This document shows, in pieces, positions 7,528 to 16,685 of a DNA stretch of 64,000 nt. The notes below the pieces were generated by a model, which ran no database searches, was not told where the DNA came from, and saw only the letters and a program-made list of their open reading frames with translations. The stretch's first letter is position 1. Every line of letters starts with the position of its first letter. The stretch covers positions 248,001 through 312,000 of the forward strand of contig CAKVHE010000001.1 in assembly GCA_934747885.1 (NCBI GenBank), read 5' to 3'. The translations under genes and the position numbers were made by a program. Source of the DNA: an uncultured Clostridia bacterium (GTDB lineage Bacteria > Bacillota > Clostridia > Christensenellales > UBA1242).

Positions 7528-9213
7528 TTAGGTGTAGTTGTCCGGAAGGTCGTTTTCAAACAGCACAACATCGCCTGATTTCGCCACCTGATTCATCACT
7601 TCTACCGCCTGCGAAAGGGTTCCCGCGCGCAAAATTTTCGACTTATCAAAGCCACCAAATTCTAGTCCGGCACTCAGCGCTTCGTAGTTGGTAACACCAT
7701 TTAGTATTACATAGTCGGCAACCTTTGCCATATTTTTTCCAAACTCAAAATTGCAATTAAACTCATCTTTGCCCAGTTCAACCAGCCCAGGTGTGATAAC
7801 AATTTTTTGTCCGGCAAAACTTGCAAGCACGTCAAGCGCCGCTTTGCTCCCTTCCACACTTCCATTAAACGCATCATCAATAACGGTAATAGAATTGTTT
7901 GAAGGCACAATTGCTAAACGGTGCGCCGGCGCCTTTAACTTGCGAATTGCCACGGCAAGTTTATCGTCTTCCACCCCCATTTTTGATGCCACAGCATAGC
8001 AAAGCAAGATGTTGGAAATGTTATGTTTGCCAAGCAAAGATGTTTGCACTTTGGTGCGCTTTCCGTCATGCACCACCGTAAAAGTACTGCCGTTTTCGTT
8101 TACGGCAACGTCTTCTACATAATACTCAAATTTTTCATTTGTGGACACAGCAAATTTTTGAACCTCTGCGCGGTCAAAAATTTCTTTTGCGCCCGTTGAC
8201 TCAATATTTACAAACAATCTTCCGCCCACTTTTAAATTTTTAACCAGTTCTTCTTTGGTGGCTATCAAATTTTCTTTCGAGCCAAAAGTGGCCAAATGTT
8301 GGTTGCCAATTCCGGTAATAACAGCCACATCAGGTGGCGCCATTTTGGTCAAGTATTCAATATCCCCCACCGCATTTGCGCCCATTTCGGCAATAAATAT
8401 TTCATCACTTGTGGACAAATTTCCTAGTATAGTTTTGCTTAACCCCATCGGCGTGTTGTAACTATAAGGCGTTGCGCACACCTTATATTTTTCCGCCAAC
8501 ATAGTTGCCAAAATGCTCTTTACACTGGTTTTGCCATAACTGCCCGTAATTCCAACCACGGTCAGGTTTTTCATTGACCTAATACGCTTTTTTGCGCGTG
8601 ATACATACATATTTGATATAATAAGTTCAATTGGCAAAGTTAGGTAGTAAGCCACCAAAACTAGTATTGGCGCAAGCAATGGCGTTAGCCCCACTGCCCC
8701 GCAATCAAAGTATTTTATGTATTCTAGCATTGAGGTCAGTTTGGACGACAACGTTAGAACCAAAAAGGTTACACCAAAGCAAACAATAGCAAAGACAACG
8801 CAAAGTCGGCTCATTCTTTTGGTGTATTTTAGCGGTGTTTTTTGCGGCGCCGAATATACGTTTATGATATAAACAATCGAAAACAGCAAATAAAATAGCA
8901 GTCCAAAGTAGGTCATTATTTTATAAACAAAAAGTTGTTCAAGCAGAACATTGGTAATAAGCAAAGCCGCTGAGCTCAAAAGCGACAATGTAACCAACCT
9001 TAGCCAATCTTTACACTTAGAAGCTTTCAGCCACGCAAAGTAACCTTTTATTTTGTACCCCGAAAGTTGCACTACTTGCAAAAATTTGTAACTTACAAAA
9101 AGTAAAATAACTGCATTTAGCGCCGATACCAAAATTACCATCCAAAAAGATGTCCAGTCATAAAAACCACTTGGCGCAGGCATACTTTTTAATTCCAACA
9201 AAAAATTATACAT
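7528..9213 (-). CDS. murF: MurF-type UDP-MurNAc-tripeptide:D-Ala-D-Ala ligase with N-terminal membrane domain
   Basis: Protein of 561 residues in two parts. Residues 1-210 hold about five hydrophobic segments. Residues 215-561 form a Mur ligase: the ATP loop is GITGSYGKTSVK near 220, followed by AEMGANAVGDIEYL and GIGNQHLATFGS. MurF adds D-Ala-D-Ala to the UDP-linked precursor. Standard MurF is soluble, about 450 residues, and begins with a UDP-binding domain; here that domain seems replaced by membrane helices, so the enzyme is probably membrane-bound. GGGAG precedes the ATG at 9213. It is the last gene of the deoA operon and lies three bases after the hydrolase gene. Confidence 0.82.
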   Translation of the reverse strand: MYNFLLELKSMPAPSGFYDWTSFWMVILVSALNAVILLFVSYKFLQVVQLSGYKIKGYFAWLKASKCKDWLRLVTLSLLSSAALLITNVLLEQLFVYKIMTYFGLLFYLLFSIVYIINVYSAPQKTPLKYTKRMSRLCVVFAIVCFGVTFLVLTLSSKLTSMLEYIKYFDCGAVGLTPLLAPILVLVAYYLTLPIELIISNMYVSRAKKRIRSMKNLTVVGITGSYGKTSVKSILATMLAEKYKVCATPYSYNTPMGLSKTILGNLSTSDEIFIAEMGANAVGDIEYLTKMAPPDVAVITGIGNQHLATFGSKENLIATKEELVKNLKVGGRLFVNIESTGAKEIFDRAEVQKFAVSTNEKFEYYVEDVAVNENGSTFTVVHDGKRTKVQTSLLGKHNISNILLCYAVASKMGVEDDKLAVAIRKLKAPAHRLAIVPSNNSITVIDDAFNGSVEGSKAALDVLASFAGQKIVITPGLVELGKDEFNCNFEFGKNMAKVADYVILNGVTNYEALSAGLEFGGFDKSKILRAGTLSQAVEVMNQVAKSGDVVLFENDLPDNYT

Positions 9214-9216
9214 ATA

Positions 9217-9930
9217 TTATTCTCCCAGCAAAAACTTACTTATATCATAACAGAAATCGGTCAAATTTTCAAGATAGCAAAAATGCCCCGAATTTTTATA
9301 TACAATTATTTTACTCTTTTTTATAAGTTTTCTCAATCGTTTTGCCATATAAAGTGGCGTATCTTTGTCTTTTTCGCCCCACACCAGCAAGGTTTCTGCC
9401 AAAATTTGCTTTGCTTCCTTTTCCTGATTTTCATTTACCACCTTAACAAAAGTTTCACGCATCACTCCCGACACGCTTGCGTAATCGCTTCCGGCCTTTA
9501 CCGCCGGTGGCGGCAAGCCTAGTTTTGCACGCTTTCGCTTTTGCCTTTTGTACCGCCAAATTTTAAATCTAGTAAGCAAACTTCGTCTTGGTTTCATTCC
9601 GGCGCCGCCCACAATAACCAGTTTATCAATCAATTCCGGCCACAAAGCATTTATTTTTATAGCCACCCGCGCGCCAAATGAATGACAAACAATATGTACC
9701 TTTTTTAAATTCAATTTGTTCAAAAGTTCAATCGTTTCTCGCGCATAATCTTCCACCGACATAGCCCGCTTTGGCGCCGGCGCGTCTCCAAACCCACTAA
9801 AATCTGGCATTATTAAGTAGTAGCGCTTTTCAAAAAAATTTTTTAGGCAAAAAAAAGCATGGCTAGAACTACCCCAGCCGTGCAAAAAAAGTATTGGCTC
9901 ATTGCCACTGTCGCCAAAAAAATATACCAT
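9217..9930 (-). CDS. Alpha/beta hydrolase
   Basis: Protein of 237 residues with the alpha/beta-hydrolase fold. The oxyanion region is LFLHGWGSSSHAF, the nucleophile elbow is CHSFGAR (Ser near residue 98), the acid is in LLVWGEKDKDTP and the histidine is in NSGHFCYLE, so the catalytic triad is complete. The substrate cannot be told from sequence. GAGGGGG precedes the ATG at 9930. It lies 17 bases after rimI and 3 before murF, in the same operon. Confidence 0.82.
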   Translation of the reverse strand: MVYFFGDSGNEPILFLHGWGSSSHAFFCLKNFFEKRYYLIMPDFSGFGDAPAPKRAMSVEDYARETIELLNKLNLKKVHIVCHSFGARVAIKINALWPELIDKLVIVGGAGMKPRRSLLTRFKIWRYKRQKRKRAKLGLPPPAVKAGSDYASVSGVMRETFVKVVNENQEKEAKQILAETLLVWGEKDKDTPLYMAKRLRKLIKKSKIIVYKNSGHFCYLENLTDFCYDISKFLLGE

Positions 9931-9947
9931 AGCCCCCTCGCTATATG

Positions 9948-10379
9948 TTACAAATCACGCTTCATAACAATTGCATCTTCTCTCCCTTCATAATATTTCT
10001 CGCGCACAAAAATTGGCACAAACCCTAGTTTGTTATATAGTTTTATGGCGGGCAAATTACTTTTTCTAACTTCAAGCATCAAACGTTCACACCCAGCCTG
10101 CTTTGCATCTTTTACCATGGCTTCCAGCAGTTTGGTGCCAAACCCAAACCGACGATAGTTTGCGTCAACCGCCAAACTTACAAGATCCGCAGTTTCCATA
10201 AGCACCAGCGCCGATACATAACCAACCACCAATCCATCTTTTTTAGCCACCAAAGTGATGTAATTTTTGTCCGCCAACTCTTCCTCAAATTCTTCCACGC
10301 GTCTTTTGCCAAACGCTTGCATATCCACATCAGCAACATACGGAATGTCCGCTTCGGTCATTTTCTCAATTGTTTGCAT
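9948..10379 (-). CDS. rimI: Ribosomal-protein-alanine N-acetyltransferase (GNAT)
   Basis: Protein of 143 residues with GNAT motifs: VSLAVDANYRRFGFGTKLL binds acetyl-CoA, and LEVRKSNLPAIKLYNKLGF is the RimI-type C-terminal signature. RimI acetylates the N-terminal alanine of ribosomal protein S18; in many Firmicutes it is encoded beside tsaB, as here. The ATG at 10379 overlaps the end of tsaB by 14 bases. The GNAT fold is certain; the substrate is inferred from signature and context. Confidence 0.85.
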   Translation of the reverse strand: MQTIEKMTEADIPYVADVDMQAFGKRRVEEFEEELADKNYITLVAKKDGLVVGYVSALVLMETADLVSLAVDANYRRFGFGTKLLEAMVKDAKQAGCERLMLEVRKSNLPAIKLYNKLGFVPIFVREKYYEGREDAIVMKRDL

Positions 10380-10989
10380 TTTTCTGTTTTTCCTTTAATT
10401 GTAATTCCGCCTGACTTTCACGCAAATATTTTGGTTCAAGCGCGCTTGCATCAACCGGCTTTCCCTTGCTTATTACCTTGCGCATAAGCGTCATTAAATT
10501 TTCTTTAACATTTTCAGCTAGCACTGTTTGGTTTTCCAGTCCCAAATCTTCAAAGGTAAAAAACTTAACGTCAAGTTTATTTGCTTCCAAAACGCTTACT
10601 AACGCTTCAGTTTTTGCGGTTTTTACATAAACATTTTTGGCATATGCGCGCACCGCCAAAGCCTCACTAGCGCTTGCACCACTTCCTTTTGCCAACGCCA
10701 AACGATCAAACGTGCTATAAACAAACGCATCGGTTTTGTTCATGCCCGCCAAAAGACCAAGCACGGTTGCAATGCCAACTCTTTCGCCCGTCCAAGAACC
10801 AGGTCCAATACAAACCACCAAATTTTCAACCGAATTTATTTTTAGTCCAACCTTTTTAAGCGCCTTGTCTATGTTCGGCATCAAAGTTTTGGTACCAAGC
10901 GCATCAACCGTCAAAAGTTCCGCTTTTTCATTATTTTCAGCCAAAACAATAATTTTATCACTAACACTATCTATTAACAAATTTTTCAT
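10366..10989 (-). CDS. tsaB: tRNA t6A biosynthesis protein TsaB
   Basis: Protein of 207 residues of the ASKHA fold. The start is ATG at 10989, giving MKNLLIDSVSD; a GTG at 11019 lies deep in tsaE and is less likely. The conserved CIGPGSWTGERVGIATVLGLL is the TsaB signature. TsaB is the non-catalytic partner of TsaD and works with TsaE in making threonylcarbamoyl-adenosine at position 37 of ANN-reading tRNAs. It overlaps tsaE by 23 bases and rimI by 14. tsaD is not in the window. Confidence 0.9.
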   Translation of the reverse strand: MKNLLIDSVSDKIIVLAENNEKAELLTVDALGTKTLMPNIDKALKKVGLKINSVENLVVCIGPGSWTGERVGIATVLGLLAGMNKTDAFVYSTFDRLALAKGSGASASEALAVRAYAKNVYVKTAKTEALVSVLEANKLDVKFFTFEDLGLENQTVLAENVKENLMTLMRKVISKGKPVDASALEPKYLRESQAELQLKEKQKNANN

Positions 10990-11386
10990 CAATATCCATT
11001 TCCCTTTCGTTTTCACCACATTTGGTCAAGTAAAAATTGTAGGCGCCTTCAAAGTAGTCGTCGCCCACTTTTTCCGGCCACTCAATCAAACAAATATTGT
11101 TTGAATACAAAATTTCCTCAATTCCAATATTGTCAAGTTCACGCTTGTCGTCAATTCGATACAAATCTAAATGTTTTACCTTTCCGTAATCATTAACAAT
11201 AGTGAAAGTTGGCGACACCACATCGGTTTTGATTTTTAGTGCTTCAACAAAATATTTAGTAAAAGTGGTTTTGCCTGCGCCCAAATCACCATGAAGCAAA
11301 ATAATATCACCCGCTCTTGCTTTTTTTGCCAGTTTTTTTGCCAGTTTTTTTGTATCAGCAAGCCCACATAGCTTAACTTTCATCAT
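10967..11386 (-). CDS. tsaE: tRNA t6A biosynthesis ATPase TsaE
   Basis: Protein of 138-139 residues. The Walker A loop is LLHGDLGAGKTTF near residue 33, followed by SPTFTIVNDY and HLDLYRI, and LIEWPEKV near residue 100; all are TsaE hallmarks. TsaE hydrolyses ATP to reset the TsaB-TsaD complex. Two adjacent ATG codons at 11386 and 11383 follow AAGGAG; the second has the better spacing. The start overlaps the deoC stop, so translation is likely coupled. Confidence 0.92.
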   Translation of the reverse strand: MMKVKLCGLADTKKLAKKLAKKARAGDIILLHGDLGAGKTTFTKYFVEALKIKTDVVSPTFTIVNDYGKVKHLDLYRIDDKRELDNIGIEEILYSNNICLIEWPEKVGDDYFEGAYNFYLTKCGENEREMDIDEKFVNR

Positions 11387-12066
11387 AACTCCTTGCTAGT
11401 GCCAATTCGGGTTGCCCCCATTCGCACCATATTTATTGCCTCGCCAACCGAAAAAATTCCGCCCGAAGCCTTTACGCCAATTTTTTTGTTTACGGCGTTT
11501 GACATAATTTCAATAATTTCCGGCGTTGCCCCGTCCGGTGCAAAACCAGTGGACGACATAACAAAATCTGCCTTGGCCTTTACCGCCATTTGACAAGTTT
11601 TTTCAATTTCGGTTTTTGTTAAATACGCCGTTTCAATAATAACTTTTACAATTTTACCCTTAGACGCACGCACCACGCGGGCGATTTCGTCCTTGACCTC
11701 TCTAAAATTGCCGTCCTTAATTTTTCCAAAGTTAAGCGTTAGATCAATTTCGTCAGCGCCGTCCGCCACCGCACGTTTTGCCTCCAAAACCTTAATTTCG
11801 GCAAGATTTTGCCCAAGCGGAAAGCCTACCACTGCCACAACTTTTAACGCGCGCTTAAACTTTATGTCCATAAATTCCTTAACTGCGCGCACATTGCACG
11901 GATTTACACACACCGCATAGTAATTGTGTTTGTATGCCACACAAACAAAATTTTCAAGTTGCCGTTTGGTTGCAATTGGATTAAGATAAGTAAAATCTAT
12001 AATATTATTAAGGTTTTTTTCCGTTATTTCATCTTCAATTTGCTTTGCTTTTTTTCTAAACCACAT
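11383..12066 (-). CDS. deoC: Deoxyribose-phosphate aldolase
   Basis: Protein of 227 residues, a class I aldolase that splits deoxyribose 5-phosphate into glyceraldehyde 3-phosphate and acetaldehyde. The TIM-barrel motifs include DEIDLTLNFGKIK, KVIIETAYLT (Schiff-base lysine strand) and FVMSSTGFAPDGAT, with VKASGGI supplying the second lysine. The ATG overlaps the deoA stop as TAATG. Together with deoA it forms a deoxynucleoside salvage module heading the operon. Confidence 0.93.
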   Translation of the reverse strand: MWFRKKAKQIEDEITEKNLNNIIDFTYLNPIATKRQLENFVCVAYKHNYYAVCVNPCNVRAVKEFMDIKFKRALKVVAVVGFPLGQNLAEIKVLEAKRAVADGADEIDLTLNFGKIKDGNFREVKDEIARVVRASKGKIVKVIIETAYLTKTEIEKTCQMAVKAKADFVMSSTGFAPDGATPEIIEIMSNAVNKKIGVKASGGIFSVGEAINMVRMGATRIGTSKEL

Positions 12067-13373
12067 TATACAATAACCTTATAAATCAAATTTTCAAGTT
12101 CAGGCTTAACTTTTTTAATTTCAAAACATCCGCGAATAAATTGCACCGCCGTTGCAAAAGACGGGTCGGAAATTGAGTAATAAATTTTGGCAAGTTTGTC
12201 GCCCGCCATAACCTTGTCGCCTTCTCTTACCATAACTTCCACACCAACATTAGGGTTAACCGTTTTTCCGCCATCTGAACCAATGTAATTTATTGCTTCA
12301 TAAAGTTTTTTGGTATCTATATCAAAAATATAGCCAGATTTGTCCGCACTGACAAAAATTTCATTAGCTTTTGGCACCAACTTGCTAATATCGTGCAAAC
12401 TTGAAGCATCACCGCCATGCGCTTCTATCATCGCTTCTAGTTTTTTAAGCGCCTGCCCCGATTTTATTACTTTATCAAACCTATCATACGCCACCGCGCG
12501 ACTTTTTACATCACCAGACGCAATCATAATATGCGCCACCATTTCACGACACAAATTATACAAATCGGTCAAATTTGTCCCGCGTTTTGCGGACAAAAGT
12601 TCCACCGCTTCCTTAACTTCAAGCATCGGCCCAATATTTTTACCCAAAGGTTGGTTCATATTTGAAATTATTGCCGTGGTTTTTATTCCCGCCGATTTTC
12701 CAATTTGTACCATAAGTTTGGCAAGCTCCTCAGCCTGCTTTACATCGGTTAAAAGTGAACCTTCGCCACATTTTATATCAAGCACAACAGCTTTGGTGCC
12801 TATAGCAAGTTTTTTGCTCATAATAGACGCTGCAATTAGCGGCAAACTTGGCACCGTGCCAGTTTGCTTTCTAATTTCATAAAGTTTGCTGTCGGCCGGA
12901 ATTATTTTTTTATTGTTTCCAATTATTGAAAACCCAACCGTGTCCAAACAGTTATAAAATTCTTCATCGCTCAAAACTGGCTTGTAACCCGAAAAAACCG
13001 ACAACCTATCCAGCGTACCAAAAGATGCACCGACCCCCGAAGTGCTATATTTTGCAATCTTGTAACCAAGAGCCGCCAAAGCCGGAAGCACCACCAAAGT
13101 GCAAGCGTCACTAACTCCACCCGTGCTGTGCTTGTCTACAAATTTTGGGTTTTTGTCGCCAAGATAATATCTATTGCCCGAACTTGCCAGCGCATCGGCA
13201 TAATAAAAGCACTCGCTGGCCGAAAAACCATTTAACGTAATAGCCATCAAAAGTGCACCAATCTGCTCGCGCTTTATGGTTTCCGCCATCACGCCATCAA
13301 TAAAAAATTTAATTTCTTCTCGGCTTAGTTCCTCGCCGTCGCGTTTTTTTGTAATAATTTCAACAATATCCAT
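12066..13373 (-). CDS. deoA: Pyrimidine-nucleoside phosphorylase
   Basis: Protein of 435 residues in the thymidine/pyrimidine-nucleoside phosphorylase family. The phosphate-binding signature is KHSTGGVSDACT near residue 80, and YSTSGVGASFGTLDRLS is the second loop. It phosphorolyses thymidine, deoxyuridine or uridine, feeding deoxyribose 1-phosphate toward DeoC. AGGTGA precedes the ATG at 13373. It is the first gene of a seven-gene run ending at murF, with overlapping or very short junctions. Confidence 0.92.
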   Translation of the reverse strand: MDIVEIITKKRDGEELSREEIKFFIDGVMAETIKREQIGALLMAITLNGFSASECFYYADALASSGNRYYLGDKNPKFVDKHSTGGVSDACTLVVLPALAALGYKIAKYSTSGVGASFGTLDRLSVFSGYKPVLSDEEFYNCLDTVGFSIIGNNKKIIPADSKLYEIRKQTGTVPSLPLIAASIMSKKLAIGTKAVVLDIKCGEGSLLTDVKQAEELAKLMVQIGKSAGIKTTAIISNMNQPLGKNIGPMLEVKEAVELLSAKRGTNLTDLYNLCREMVAHIMIASGDVKSRAVAYDRFDKVIKSGQALKKLEAMIEAHGGDASSLHDISKLVPKANEIFVSADKSGYIFDIDTKKLYEAINYIGSDGGKTVNPNVGVEVMVREGDKVMAGDKLAKIYYSISDPSFATAVQFIRGCFEIKKVKPELENLIYKVIV

Positions 13374-13389
13374 AATTTCACCTATCTAT

Positions 13390-13418
13390 ATTATAACAAA
13401 AAAGCTCAAAAGTAGCAA
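13390..13418 (-). promoter_or_regulatory. Promoter of the deoA-murF operon
   Basis: Minus strand TTGCTA (13413-13418) and TATAAT (13390-13395) are 17 bases apart, with TGT before the -10 box (extended type). The leader of about 10 bases contains AGGTGA. No operator-like palindrome is evident. Confidence 0.7.
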
Positions 13419-13463
13419 ACTATTTAGATTACTTGCCCACAAATTTGGCAATAATTGTATCAA

Positions 13464-14258
13464 ATGGACAACAAAACTTCTTTTGCAAAATCACTAGATT
13501 ATTTATCTACCGTTTTTATTTTATCCATAATTATTTTTTCGCCCATAATGCGCCTAGTCAAAAACTACTTTCTTGCCGCAATTTTTAGCCTCGGCCTTGC
13601 ATTTTTAGCCCAAAAACTAATAAGCAAAATATTGGCGCGCCTTACCAAACCCGCTAGCCTAAAACGCGCCGAAGCGCAGCAACTAAAAGATATAATAAAT
13701 TGTTTTGCATCTGCAAGCACCACCAGCCAAGACAAGTTTTGGCTATACGCTTTTTCAAAAAAATATAATGCCAAGCTTTTATCACCAAGACAAATCATGT
13801 TTTTTTCTGGCTCCAAAAATTTGGTCTACTACAACTACTACGCCAAGGCCATTACACTAGCCGAAATAACGGCGCTTCCCGCGGGCTACAACAGCGTTTA
13901 CCTTTTGGGCAAAAATCTAAATGAAGAATGCGCCAATTTTGTAGCCGCAAACCCCAAATTCGTTTTTGTTCCGCCAGAAAAATGTTTTGTTTTGCTTCGG
14001 TACCTTGGCGTAACTCCAAAAATAAAAAATCCCACCACTTCAAAAGCCGAAAAACTAAAACGCCTTTTTAAAAATTTTTTTAGCCGACAAAATGCCGGCA
14101 CCTTTCTAAAAATAGCGCTAGTTTGCTATTTGTTTAGTTTAAGTTTTAAGTTGTCCAAAATTTACAAAATATTTGCTATTATTTTTGCATTGTTTGCTCT
14201 TTTTAGTCTTCTAAAAAAAGAAGCTCCCGCAAAAGCAAAACCACTATTTTTTGAGTAA
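13464..14258 (+). CDS. Membrane protein of unknown function
   Basis: Protein of 264 residues from ATG 13464; an in-frame TTG at 13455 lacks support. Two hydrophobic segments lie near residues 12-55 and two more near 213-250. Between them is a soluble stretch of about 150 residues, starting with a basic helix (LARLTKPASLKRAEAQQLKDI), that has no motif I recognise. The layout resembles a protein with both ends in the membrane and a cytoplasmic middle. No ribosome site is visible before the ATG. It is convergent with pheT and shares a terminator with it. Confidence 0.6.
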   Translation: MDNKTSFAKSLDYLSTVFILSIIIFSPIMRLVKNYFLAAIFSLGLAFLAQKLISKILARLTKPASLKRAEAQQLKDIINCFASASTTSQDKFWLYAFSKKYNAKLLSPRQIMFFSGSKNLVYYNYYAKAITLAEITALPAGYNSVYLLGKNLNEECANFVAANPKFVFVPPEKCFVLLRYLGVTPKIKNPTTSKAEKLKRLFKNFFSRQNAGTFLKIALVCYLFSLSFKLSKIYKIFAIIFALFALFSLLKKEAPAKAKPLFFE

Positions 14259-14292
14259 AAAAATAGCGTCGCCGTTTGGTGACGCTATTTTT
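14259..14292. terminator. Bidirectional terminator
   Basis: AAAAATAGCGTC (14259-14270) pairs with GACGCTATTTTT (14281-14292); the inner bases extend the stem to about 15 pairs with a GTTT loop. It ends both the plus-strand membrane gene and the pheS-pheT operon. Confidence 0.9.
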
Positions 14293-14293
14293 A

Positions 14294-16675
14294 TTAAGAT
14301 TTTAAAGTTATGCCGTTTCTTTTCATATGGTCTAAAAATCTAAAATTAAAGTTGTCAATTTCTTTTGCCGACAAAGTGTGATCACTTGACGAAATAACAA
14401 CATTTATTGTCACACTCTTTTTGCCCGACAAACTTTCGCTACGATAAATATCTTTTAAGGCATATTCCACATTAAACTTGCACTTAAACTCTTTTATGAG
14501 TTTTTCGATGTCGGCAAATCTAACCGCTTCATCAACCAAAAAGTTATAGTCAAATTCACTGCCTTGATATTTTGTAACCGGAACAAATGGTTTTTCTTCG
14601 GCTTTTACTTTTGCAAGTTTTGCAAAATTTAGTTCAAGCGCACAAACCTTAAACTTCTTATCCATTTTTTGAGTGATTGCAGGGTTTACCACACCCATAA
14701 CGCCAATTTTCTCACCGGCGAACTCAATACCGCAAGATTCCTTAACGCTAAGAAGTTTGCTACCCGAGCCAACAACAAGCTCTGGTTCAGCGCACAAATA
14801 CGAACCCGCAATGTTCAAAATTATCTTTTTAAGTTCAAAATATAGTTCCGCTTCGGTTTTTGTTTGACTAGCAAGCAAAATTGCCAAATGCTTTTCCTCA
14901 ATGCCCAAATTGTTTTCGTCCAAACCGGTAATAACTCTACCAATTTCTTCCATTCTTATGTCTTTAAAGTTATTTTTGTTTTCAACATAAAATTTTAGTA
15001 GTGTAGGAAGCAGTTCACTTCTAATACCCGATTGTCCACTGTTTGAACTATCCTTTAACTCTAGATAATGAGCCGTTTCTATGCCGTAACTATTATTAAA
15101 ATCGGCATAGTTCCAAACGTAAGAATGAACTTCGCTAATATCATATTTTTCAGCAAGCAAAACTTTGGTTTTGTATTCCAAAATATGTTCAAACGACTGA
15201 TCAACCGGTTCTAGCCCAAACTTTAAAGTTTCAGGAACGATGTTATCATAGCCATACATTCTTGCAATTTCTTCCACCAAATCTTCACGAATAGAAATAT
15301 CTTTGGTTGCACGGTAAGACGGAACCCCAACTTTAAGAGCGTTTTCGCCCACTACCTTAACATCAAAGCCAAGAAGAGTTAAAATCTCAACGATTTTATC
15401 GTTTGGAATTTCCACCCCGATGCGTTTGCGTGCAAAATTTGTATCAAAATCTATAACAATTTGTTTATAAACATAATTTTTACTGTCGCTAAGCGCCGAA
15501 GTGATAACAATGCCATCATCAATATTTTTAAGCAGCCAAACCAATCTAGCAATCGACACCGGCGTTAGTTCGGGGTCTAGCGATTTTTCGTATCTTAGCG
15601 ATGCATCAGTCGACAAGCCAATTGCGCGGCTTGCTTTTCTTATTTTTGAAGCCTCAAACACTGCACTTTCAATAAATAACGAATTGGTGTTTTCGGTAAT
15701 GCCAGATTTTTTTCCGCCCTTAATGCCCGCAATTGCAACCGGTTCATTTGCTTCATCAGCTATAACAATGGTACCTGCCGGCAAAATATGTTTTTCGCCT
15801 TCAAGTGTTTCTAGCACTTCGCCCGCCTTGCTCTCGCGCACAATAACCCCATTTACAAGTTTATTATCAAACGCATGCATAGGCAAACCTACTTCTAACA
15901 TCAAATAGTTTGTAAGGTCGGCAAGCAAGTTAATATCTCTAAGCCCACAATAGTTTAGCCTTATCTTCATAAAATATGGCGAAACCTTTTTGGTAACATT
16001 TGCCACCGAAAGCGCCGAGTAACGTTTGCAACCATCGGTCAAAACCTCAATTTTCTTTTTTGGCAAACCTTCTAGCTTGCTTAAATCTAAAATTTCAAAC
16101 TTTTTTAGTTTGCGCTTAAAAATTGCCGAAAGTTCACGCGCAAAACCCAAATGCCCCCATAAATCAGGACGGTTTGTTAGTGACTTGTTATCAATTTCAA
16201 TTAGGGTATCTTCAATAGGCAAAATTGATTTTAAATCTGCGCCCACTTCAAAATCGGTACCAGAAAAATCAACAATGCCGGTGTTGTCGCTGCCAATGCC
16301 AAGTTCTTCTTCGCTGCAACACATACCAAAACTATCAATTCCGGCAAGTTTTGCCTTTTTAATTTGATGCCCAGCAACGCTGCCACCCACTCTTACAAGC
16401 GCGGTCTTCATACCGGCATAAACATTTGGGGCACCTGTAACAATTTGCAAAAGCGCACCCGAGCCGTCATCTACGCTTAGCAAATTTAAATGGTTGGTAT
16501 TTTCTAGTTTGCTTGCGGTAACAACCTTTGCCACAACCACGTCTTGCATATCGGTGCCACGAGTGGTAACTTCTTCAATTTCGGCGGTAGAAAGAGTTAT
16601 TCGCTTTGCAATTTCCTCACTAGAAATACCTTCAAGGTCAACCAGTTCTTTCAACCAATTAAGTGATAAAATCAT
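14294..16675 (-). CDS. pheT: Phenylalanyl-tRNA synthetase beta subunit
   Basis: Protein of 793 residues, the normal length. The N-terminus has the EMAP-like tRNA-binding fold (VVVAKVVTASKLENTNHLNLLSVDDG region, positions about 45-70), then B3/B4 editing, B5 (KRIGVEIPNDKIVEILTLLGF), the catalytic-like core, and an FDX-ACB anticodon domain ending SAKEIDNFNFRFLDHMKRNG. With PheS it charges tRNA-Phe as an alpha2beta2 enzyme. GGAGAAC precedes the ATG. It lies ten bases after pheS. No T-box precedes the pair. Confidence 0.95.
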   Translation of the reverse strand: MILSLNWLKELVDLEGISSEEIAKRITLSTAEIEEVTTRGTDMQDVVVAKVVTASKLENTNHLNLLSVDDGSGALLQIVTGAPNVYAGMKTALVRVGGSVAGHQIKKAKLAGIDSFGMCCSEEELGIGSDNTGIVDFSGTDFEVGADLKSILPIEDTLIEIDNKSLTNRPDLWGHLGFARELSAIFKRKLKKFEILDLSKLEGLPKKKIEVLTDGCKRYSALSVANVTKKVSPYFMKIRLNYCGLRDINLLADLTNYLMLEVGLPMHAFDNKLVNGVIVRESKAGEVLETLEGEKHILPAGTIVIADEANEPVAIAGIKGGKKSGITENTNSLFIESAVFEASKIRKASRAIGLSTDASLRYEKSLDPELTPVSIARLVWLLKNIDDGIVITSALSDSKNYVYKQIVIDFDTNFARKRIGVEIPNDKIVEILTLLGFDVKVVGENALKVGVPSYRATKDISIREDLVEEIARMYGYDNIVPETLKFGLEPVDQSFEHILEYKTKVLLAEKYDISEVHSYVWNYADFNNSYGIETAHYLELKDSSNSGQSGIRSELLPTLLKFYVENKNNFKDIRMEEIGRVITGLDENNLGIEEKHLAILLASQTKTEAELYFELKKIILNIAGSYLCAEPELVVGSGSKLLSVKESCGIEFAGEKIGVMGVVNPAITQKMDKKFKVCALELNFAKLAKVKAEEKPFVPVTKYQGSEFDYNFLVDEAVRFADIEKLIKEFKCKFNVEYALKDIYRSESLSGKKSVTINVVISSSDHTLSAKEIDNFNFRFLDHMKRNGITLKS

Positions 16676-16685
16676 AATGTTCTCC

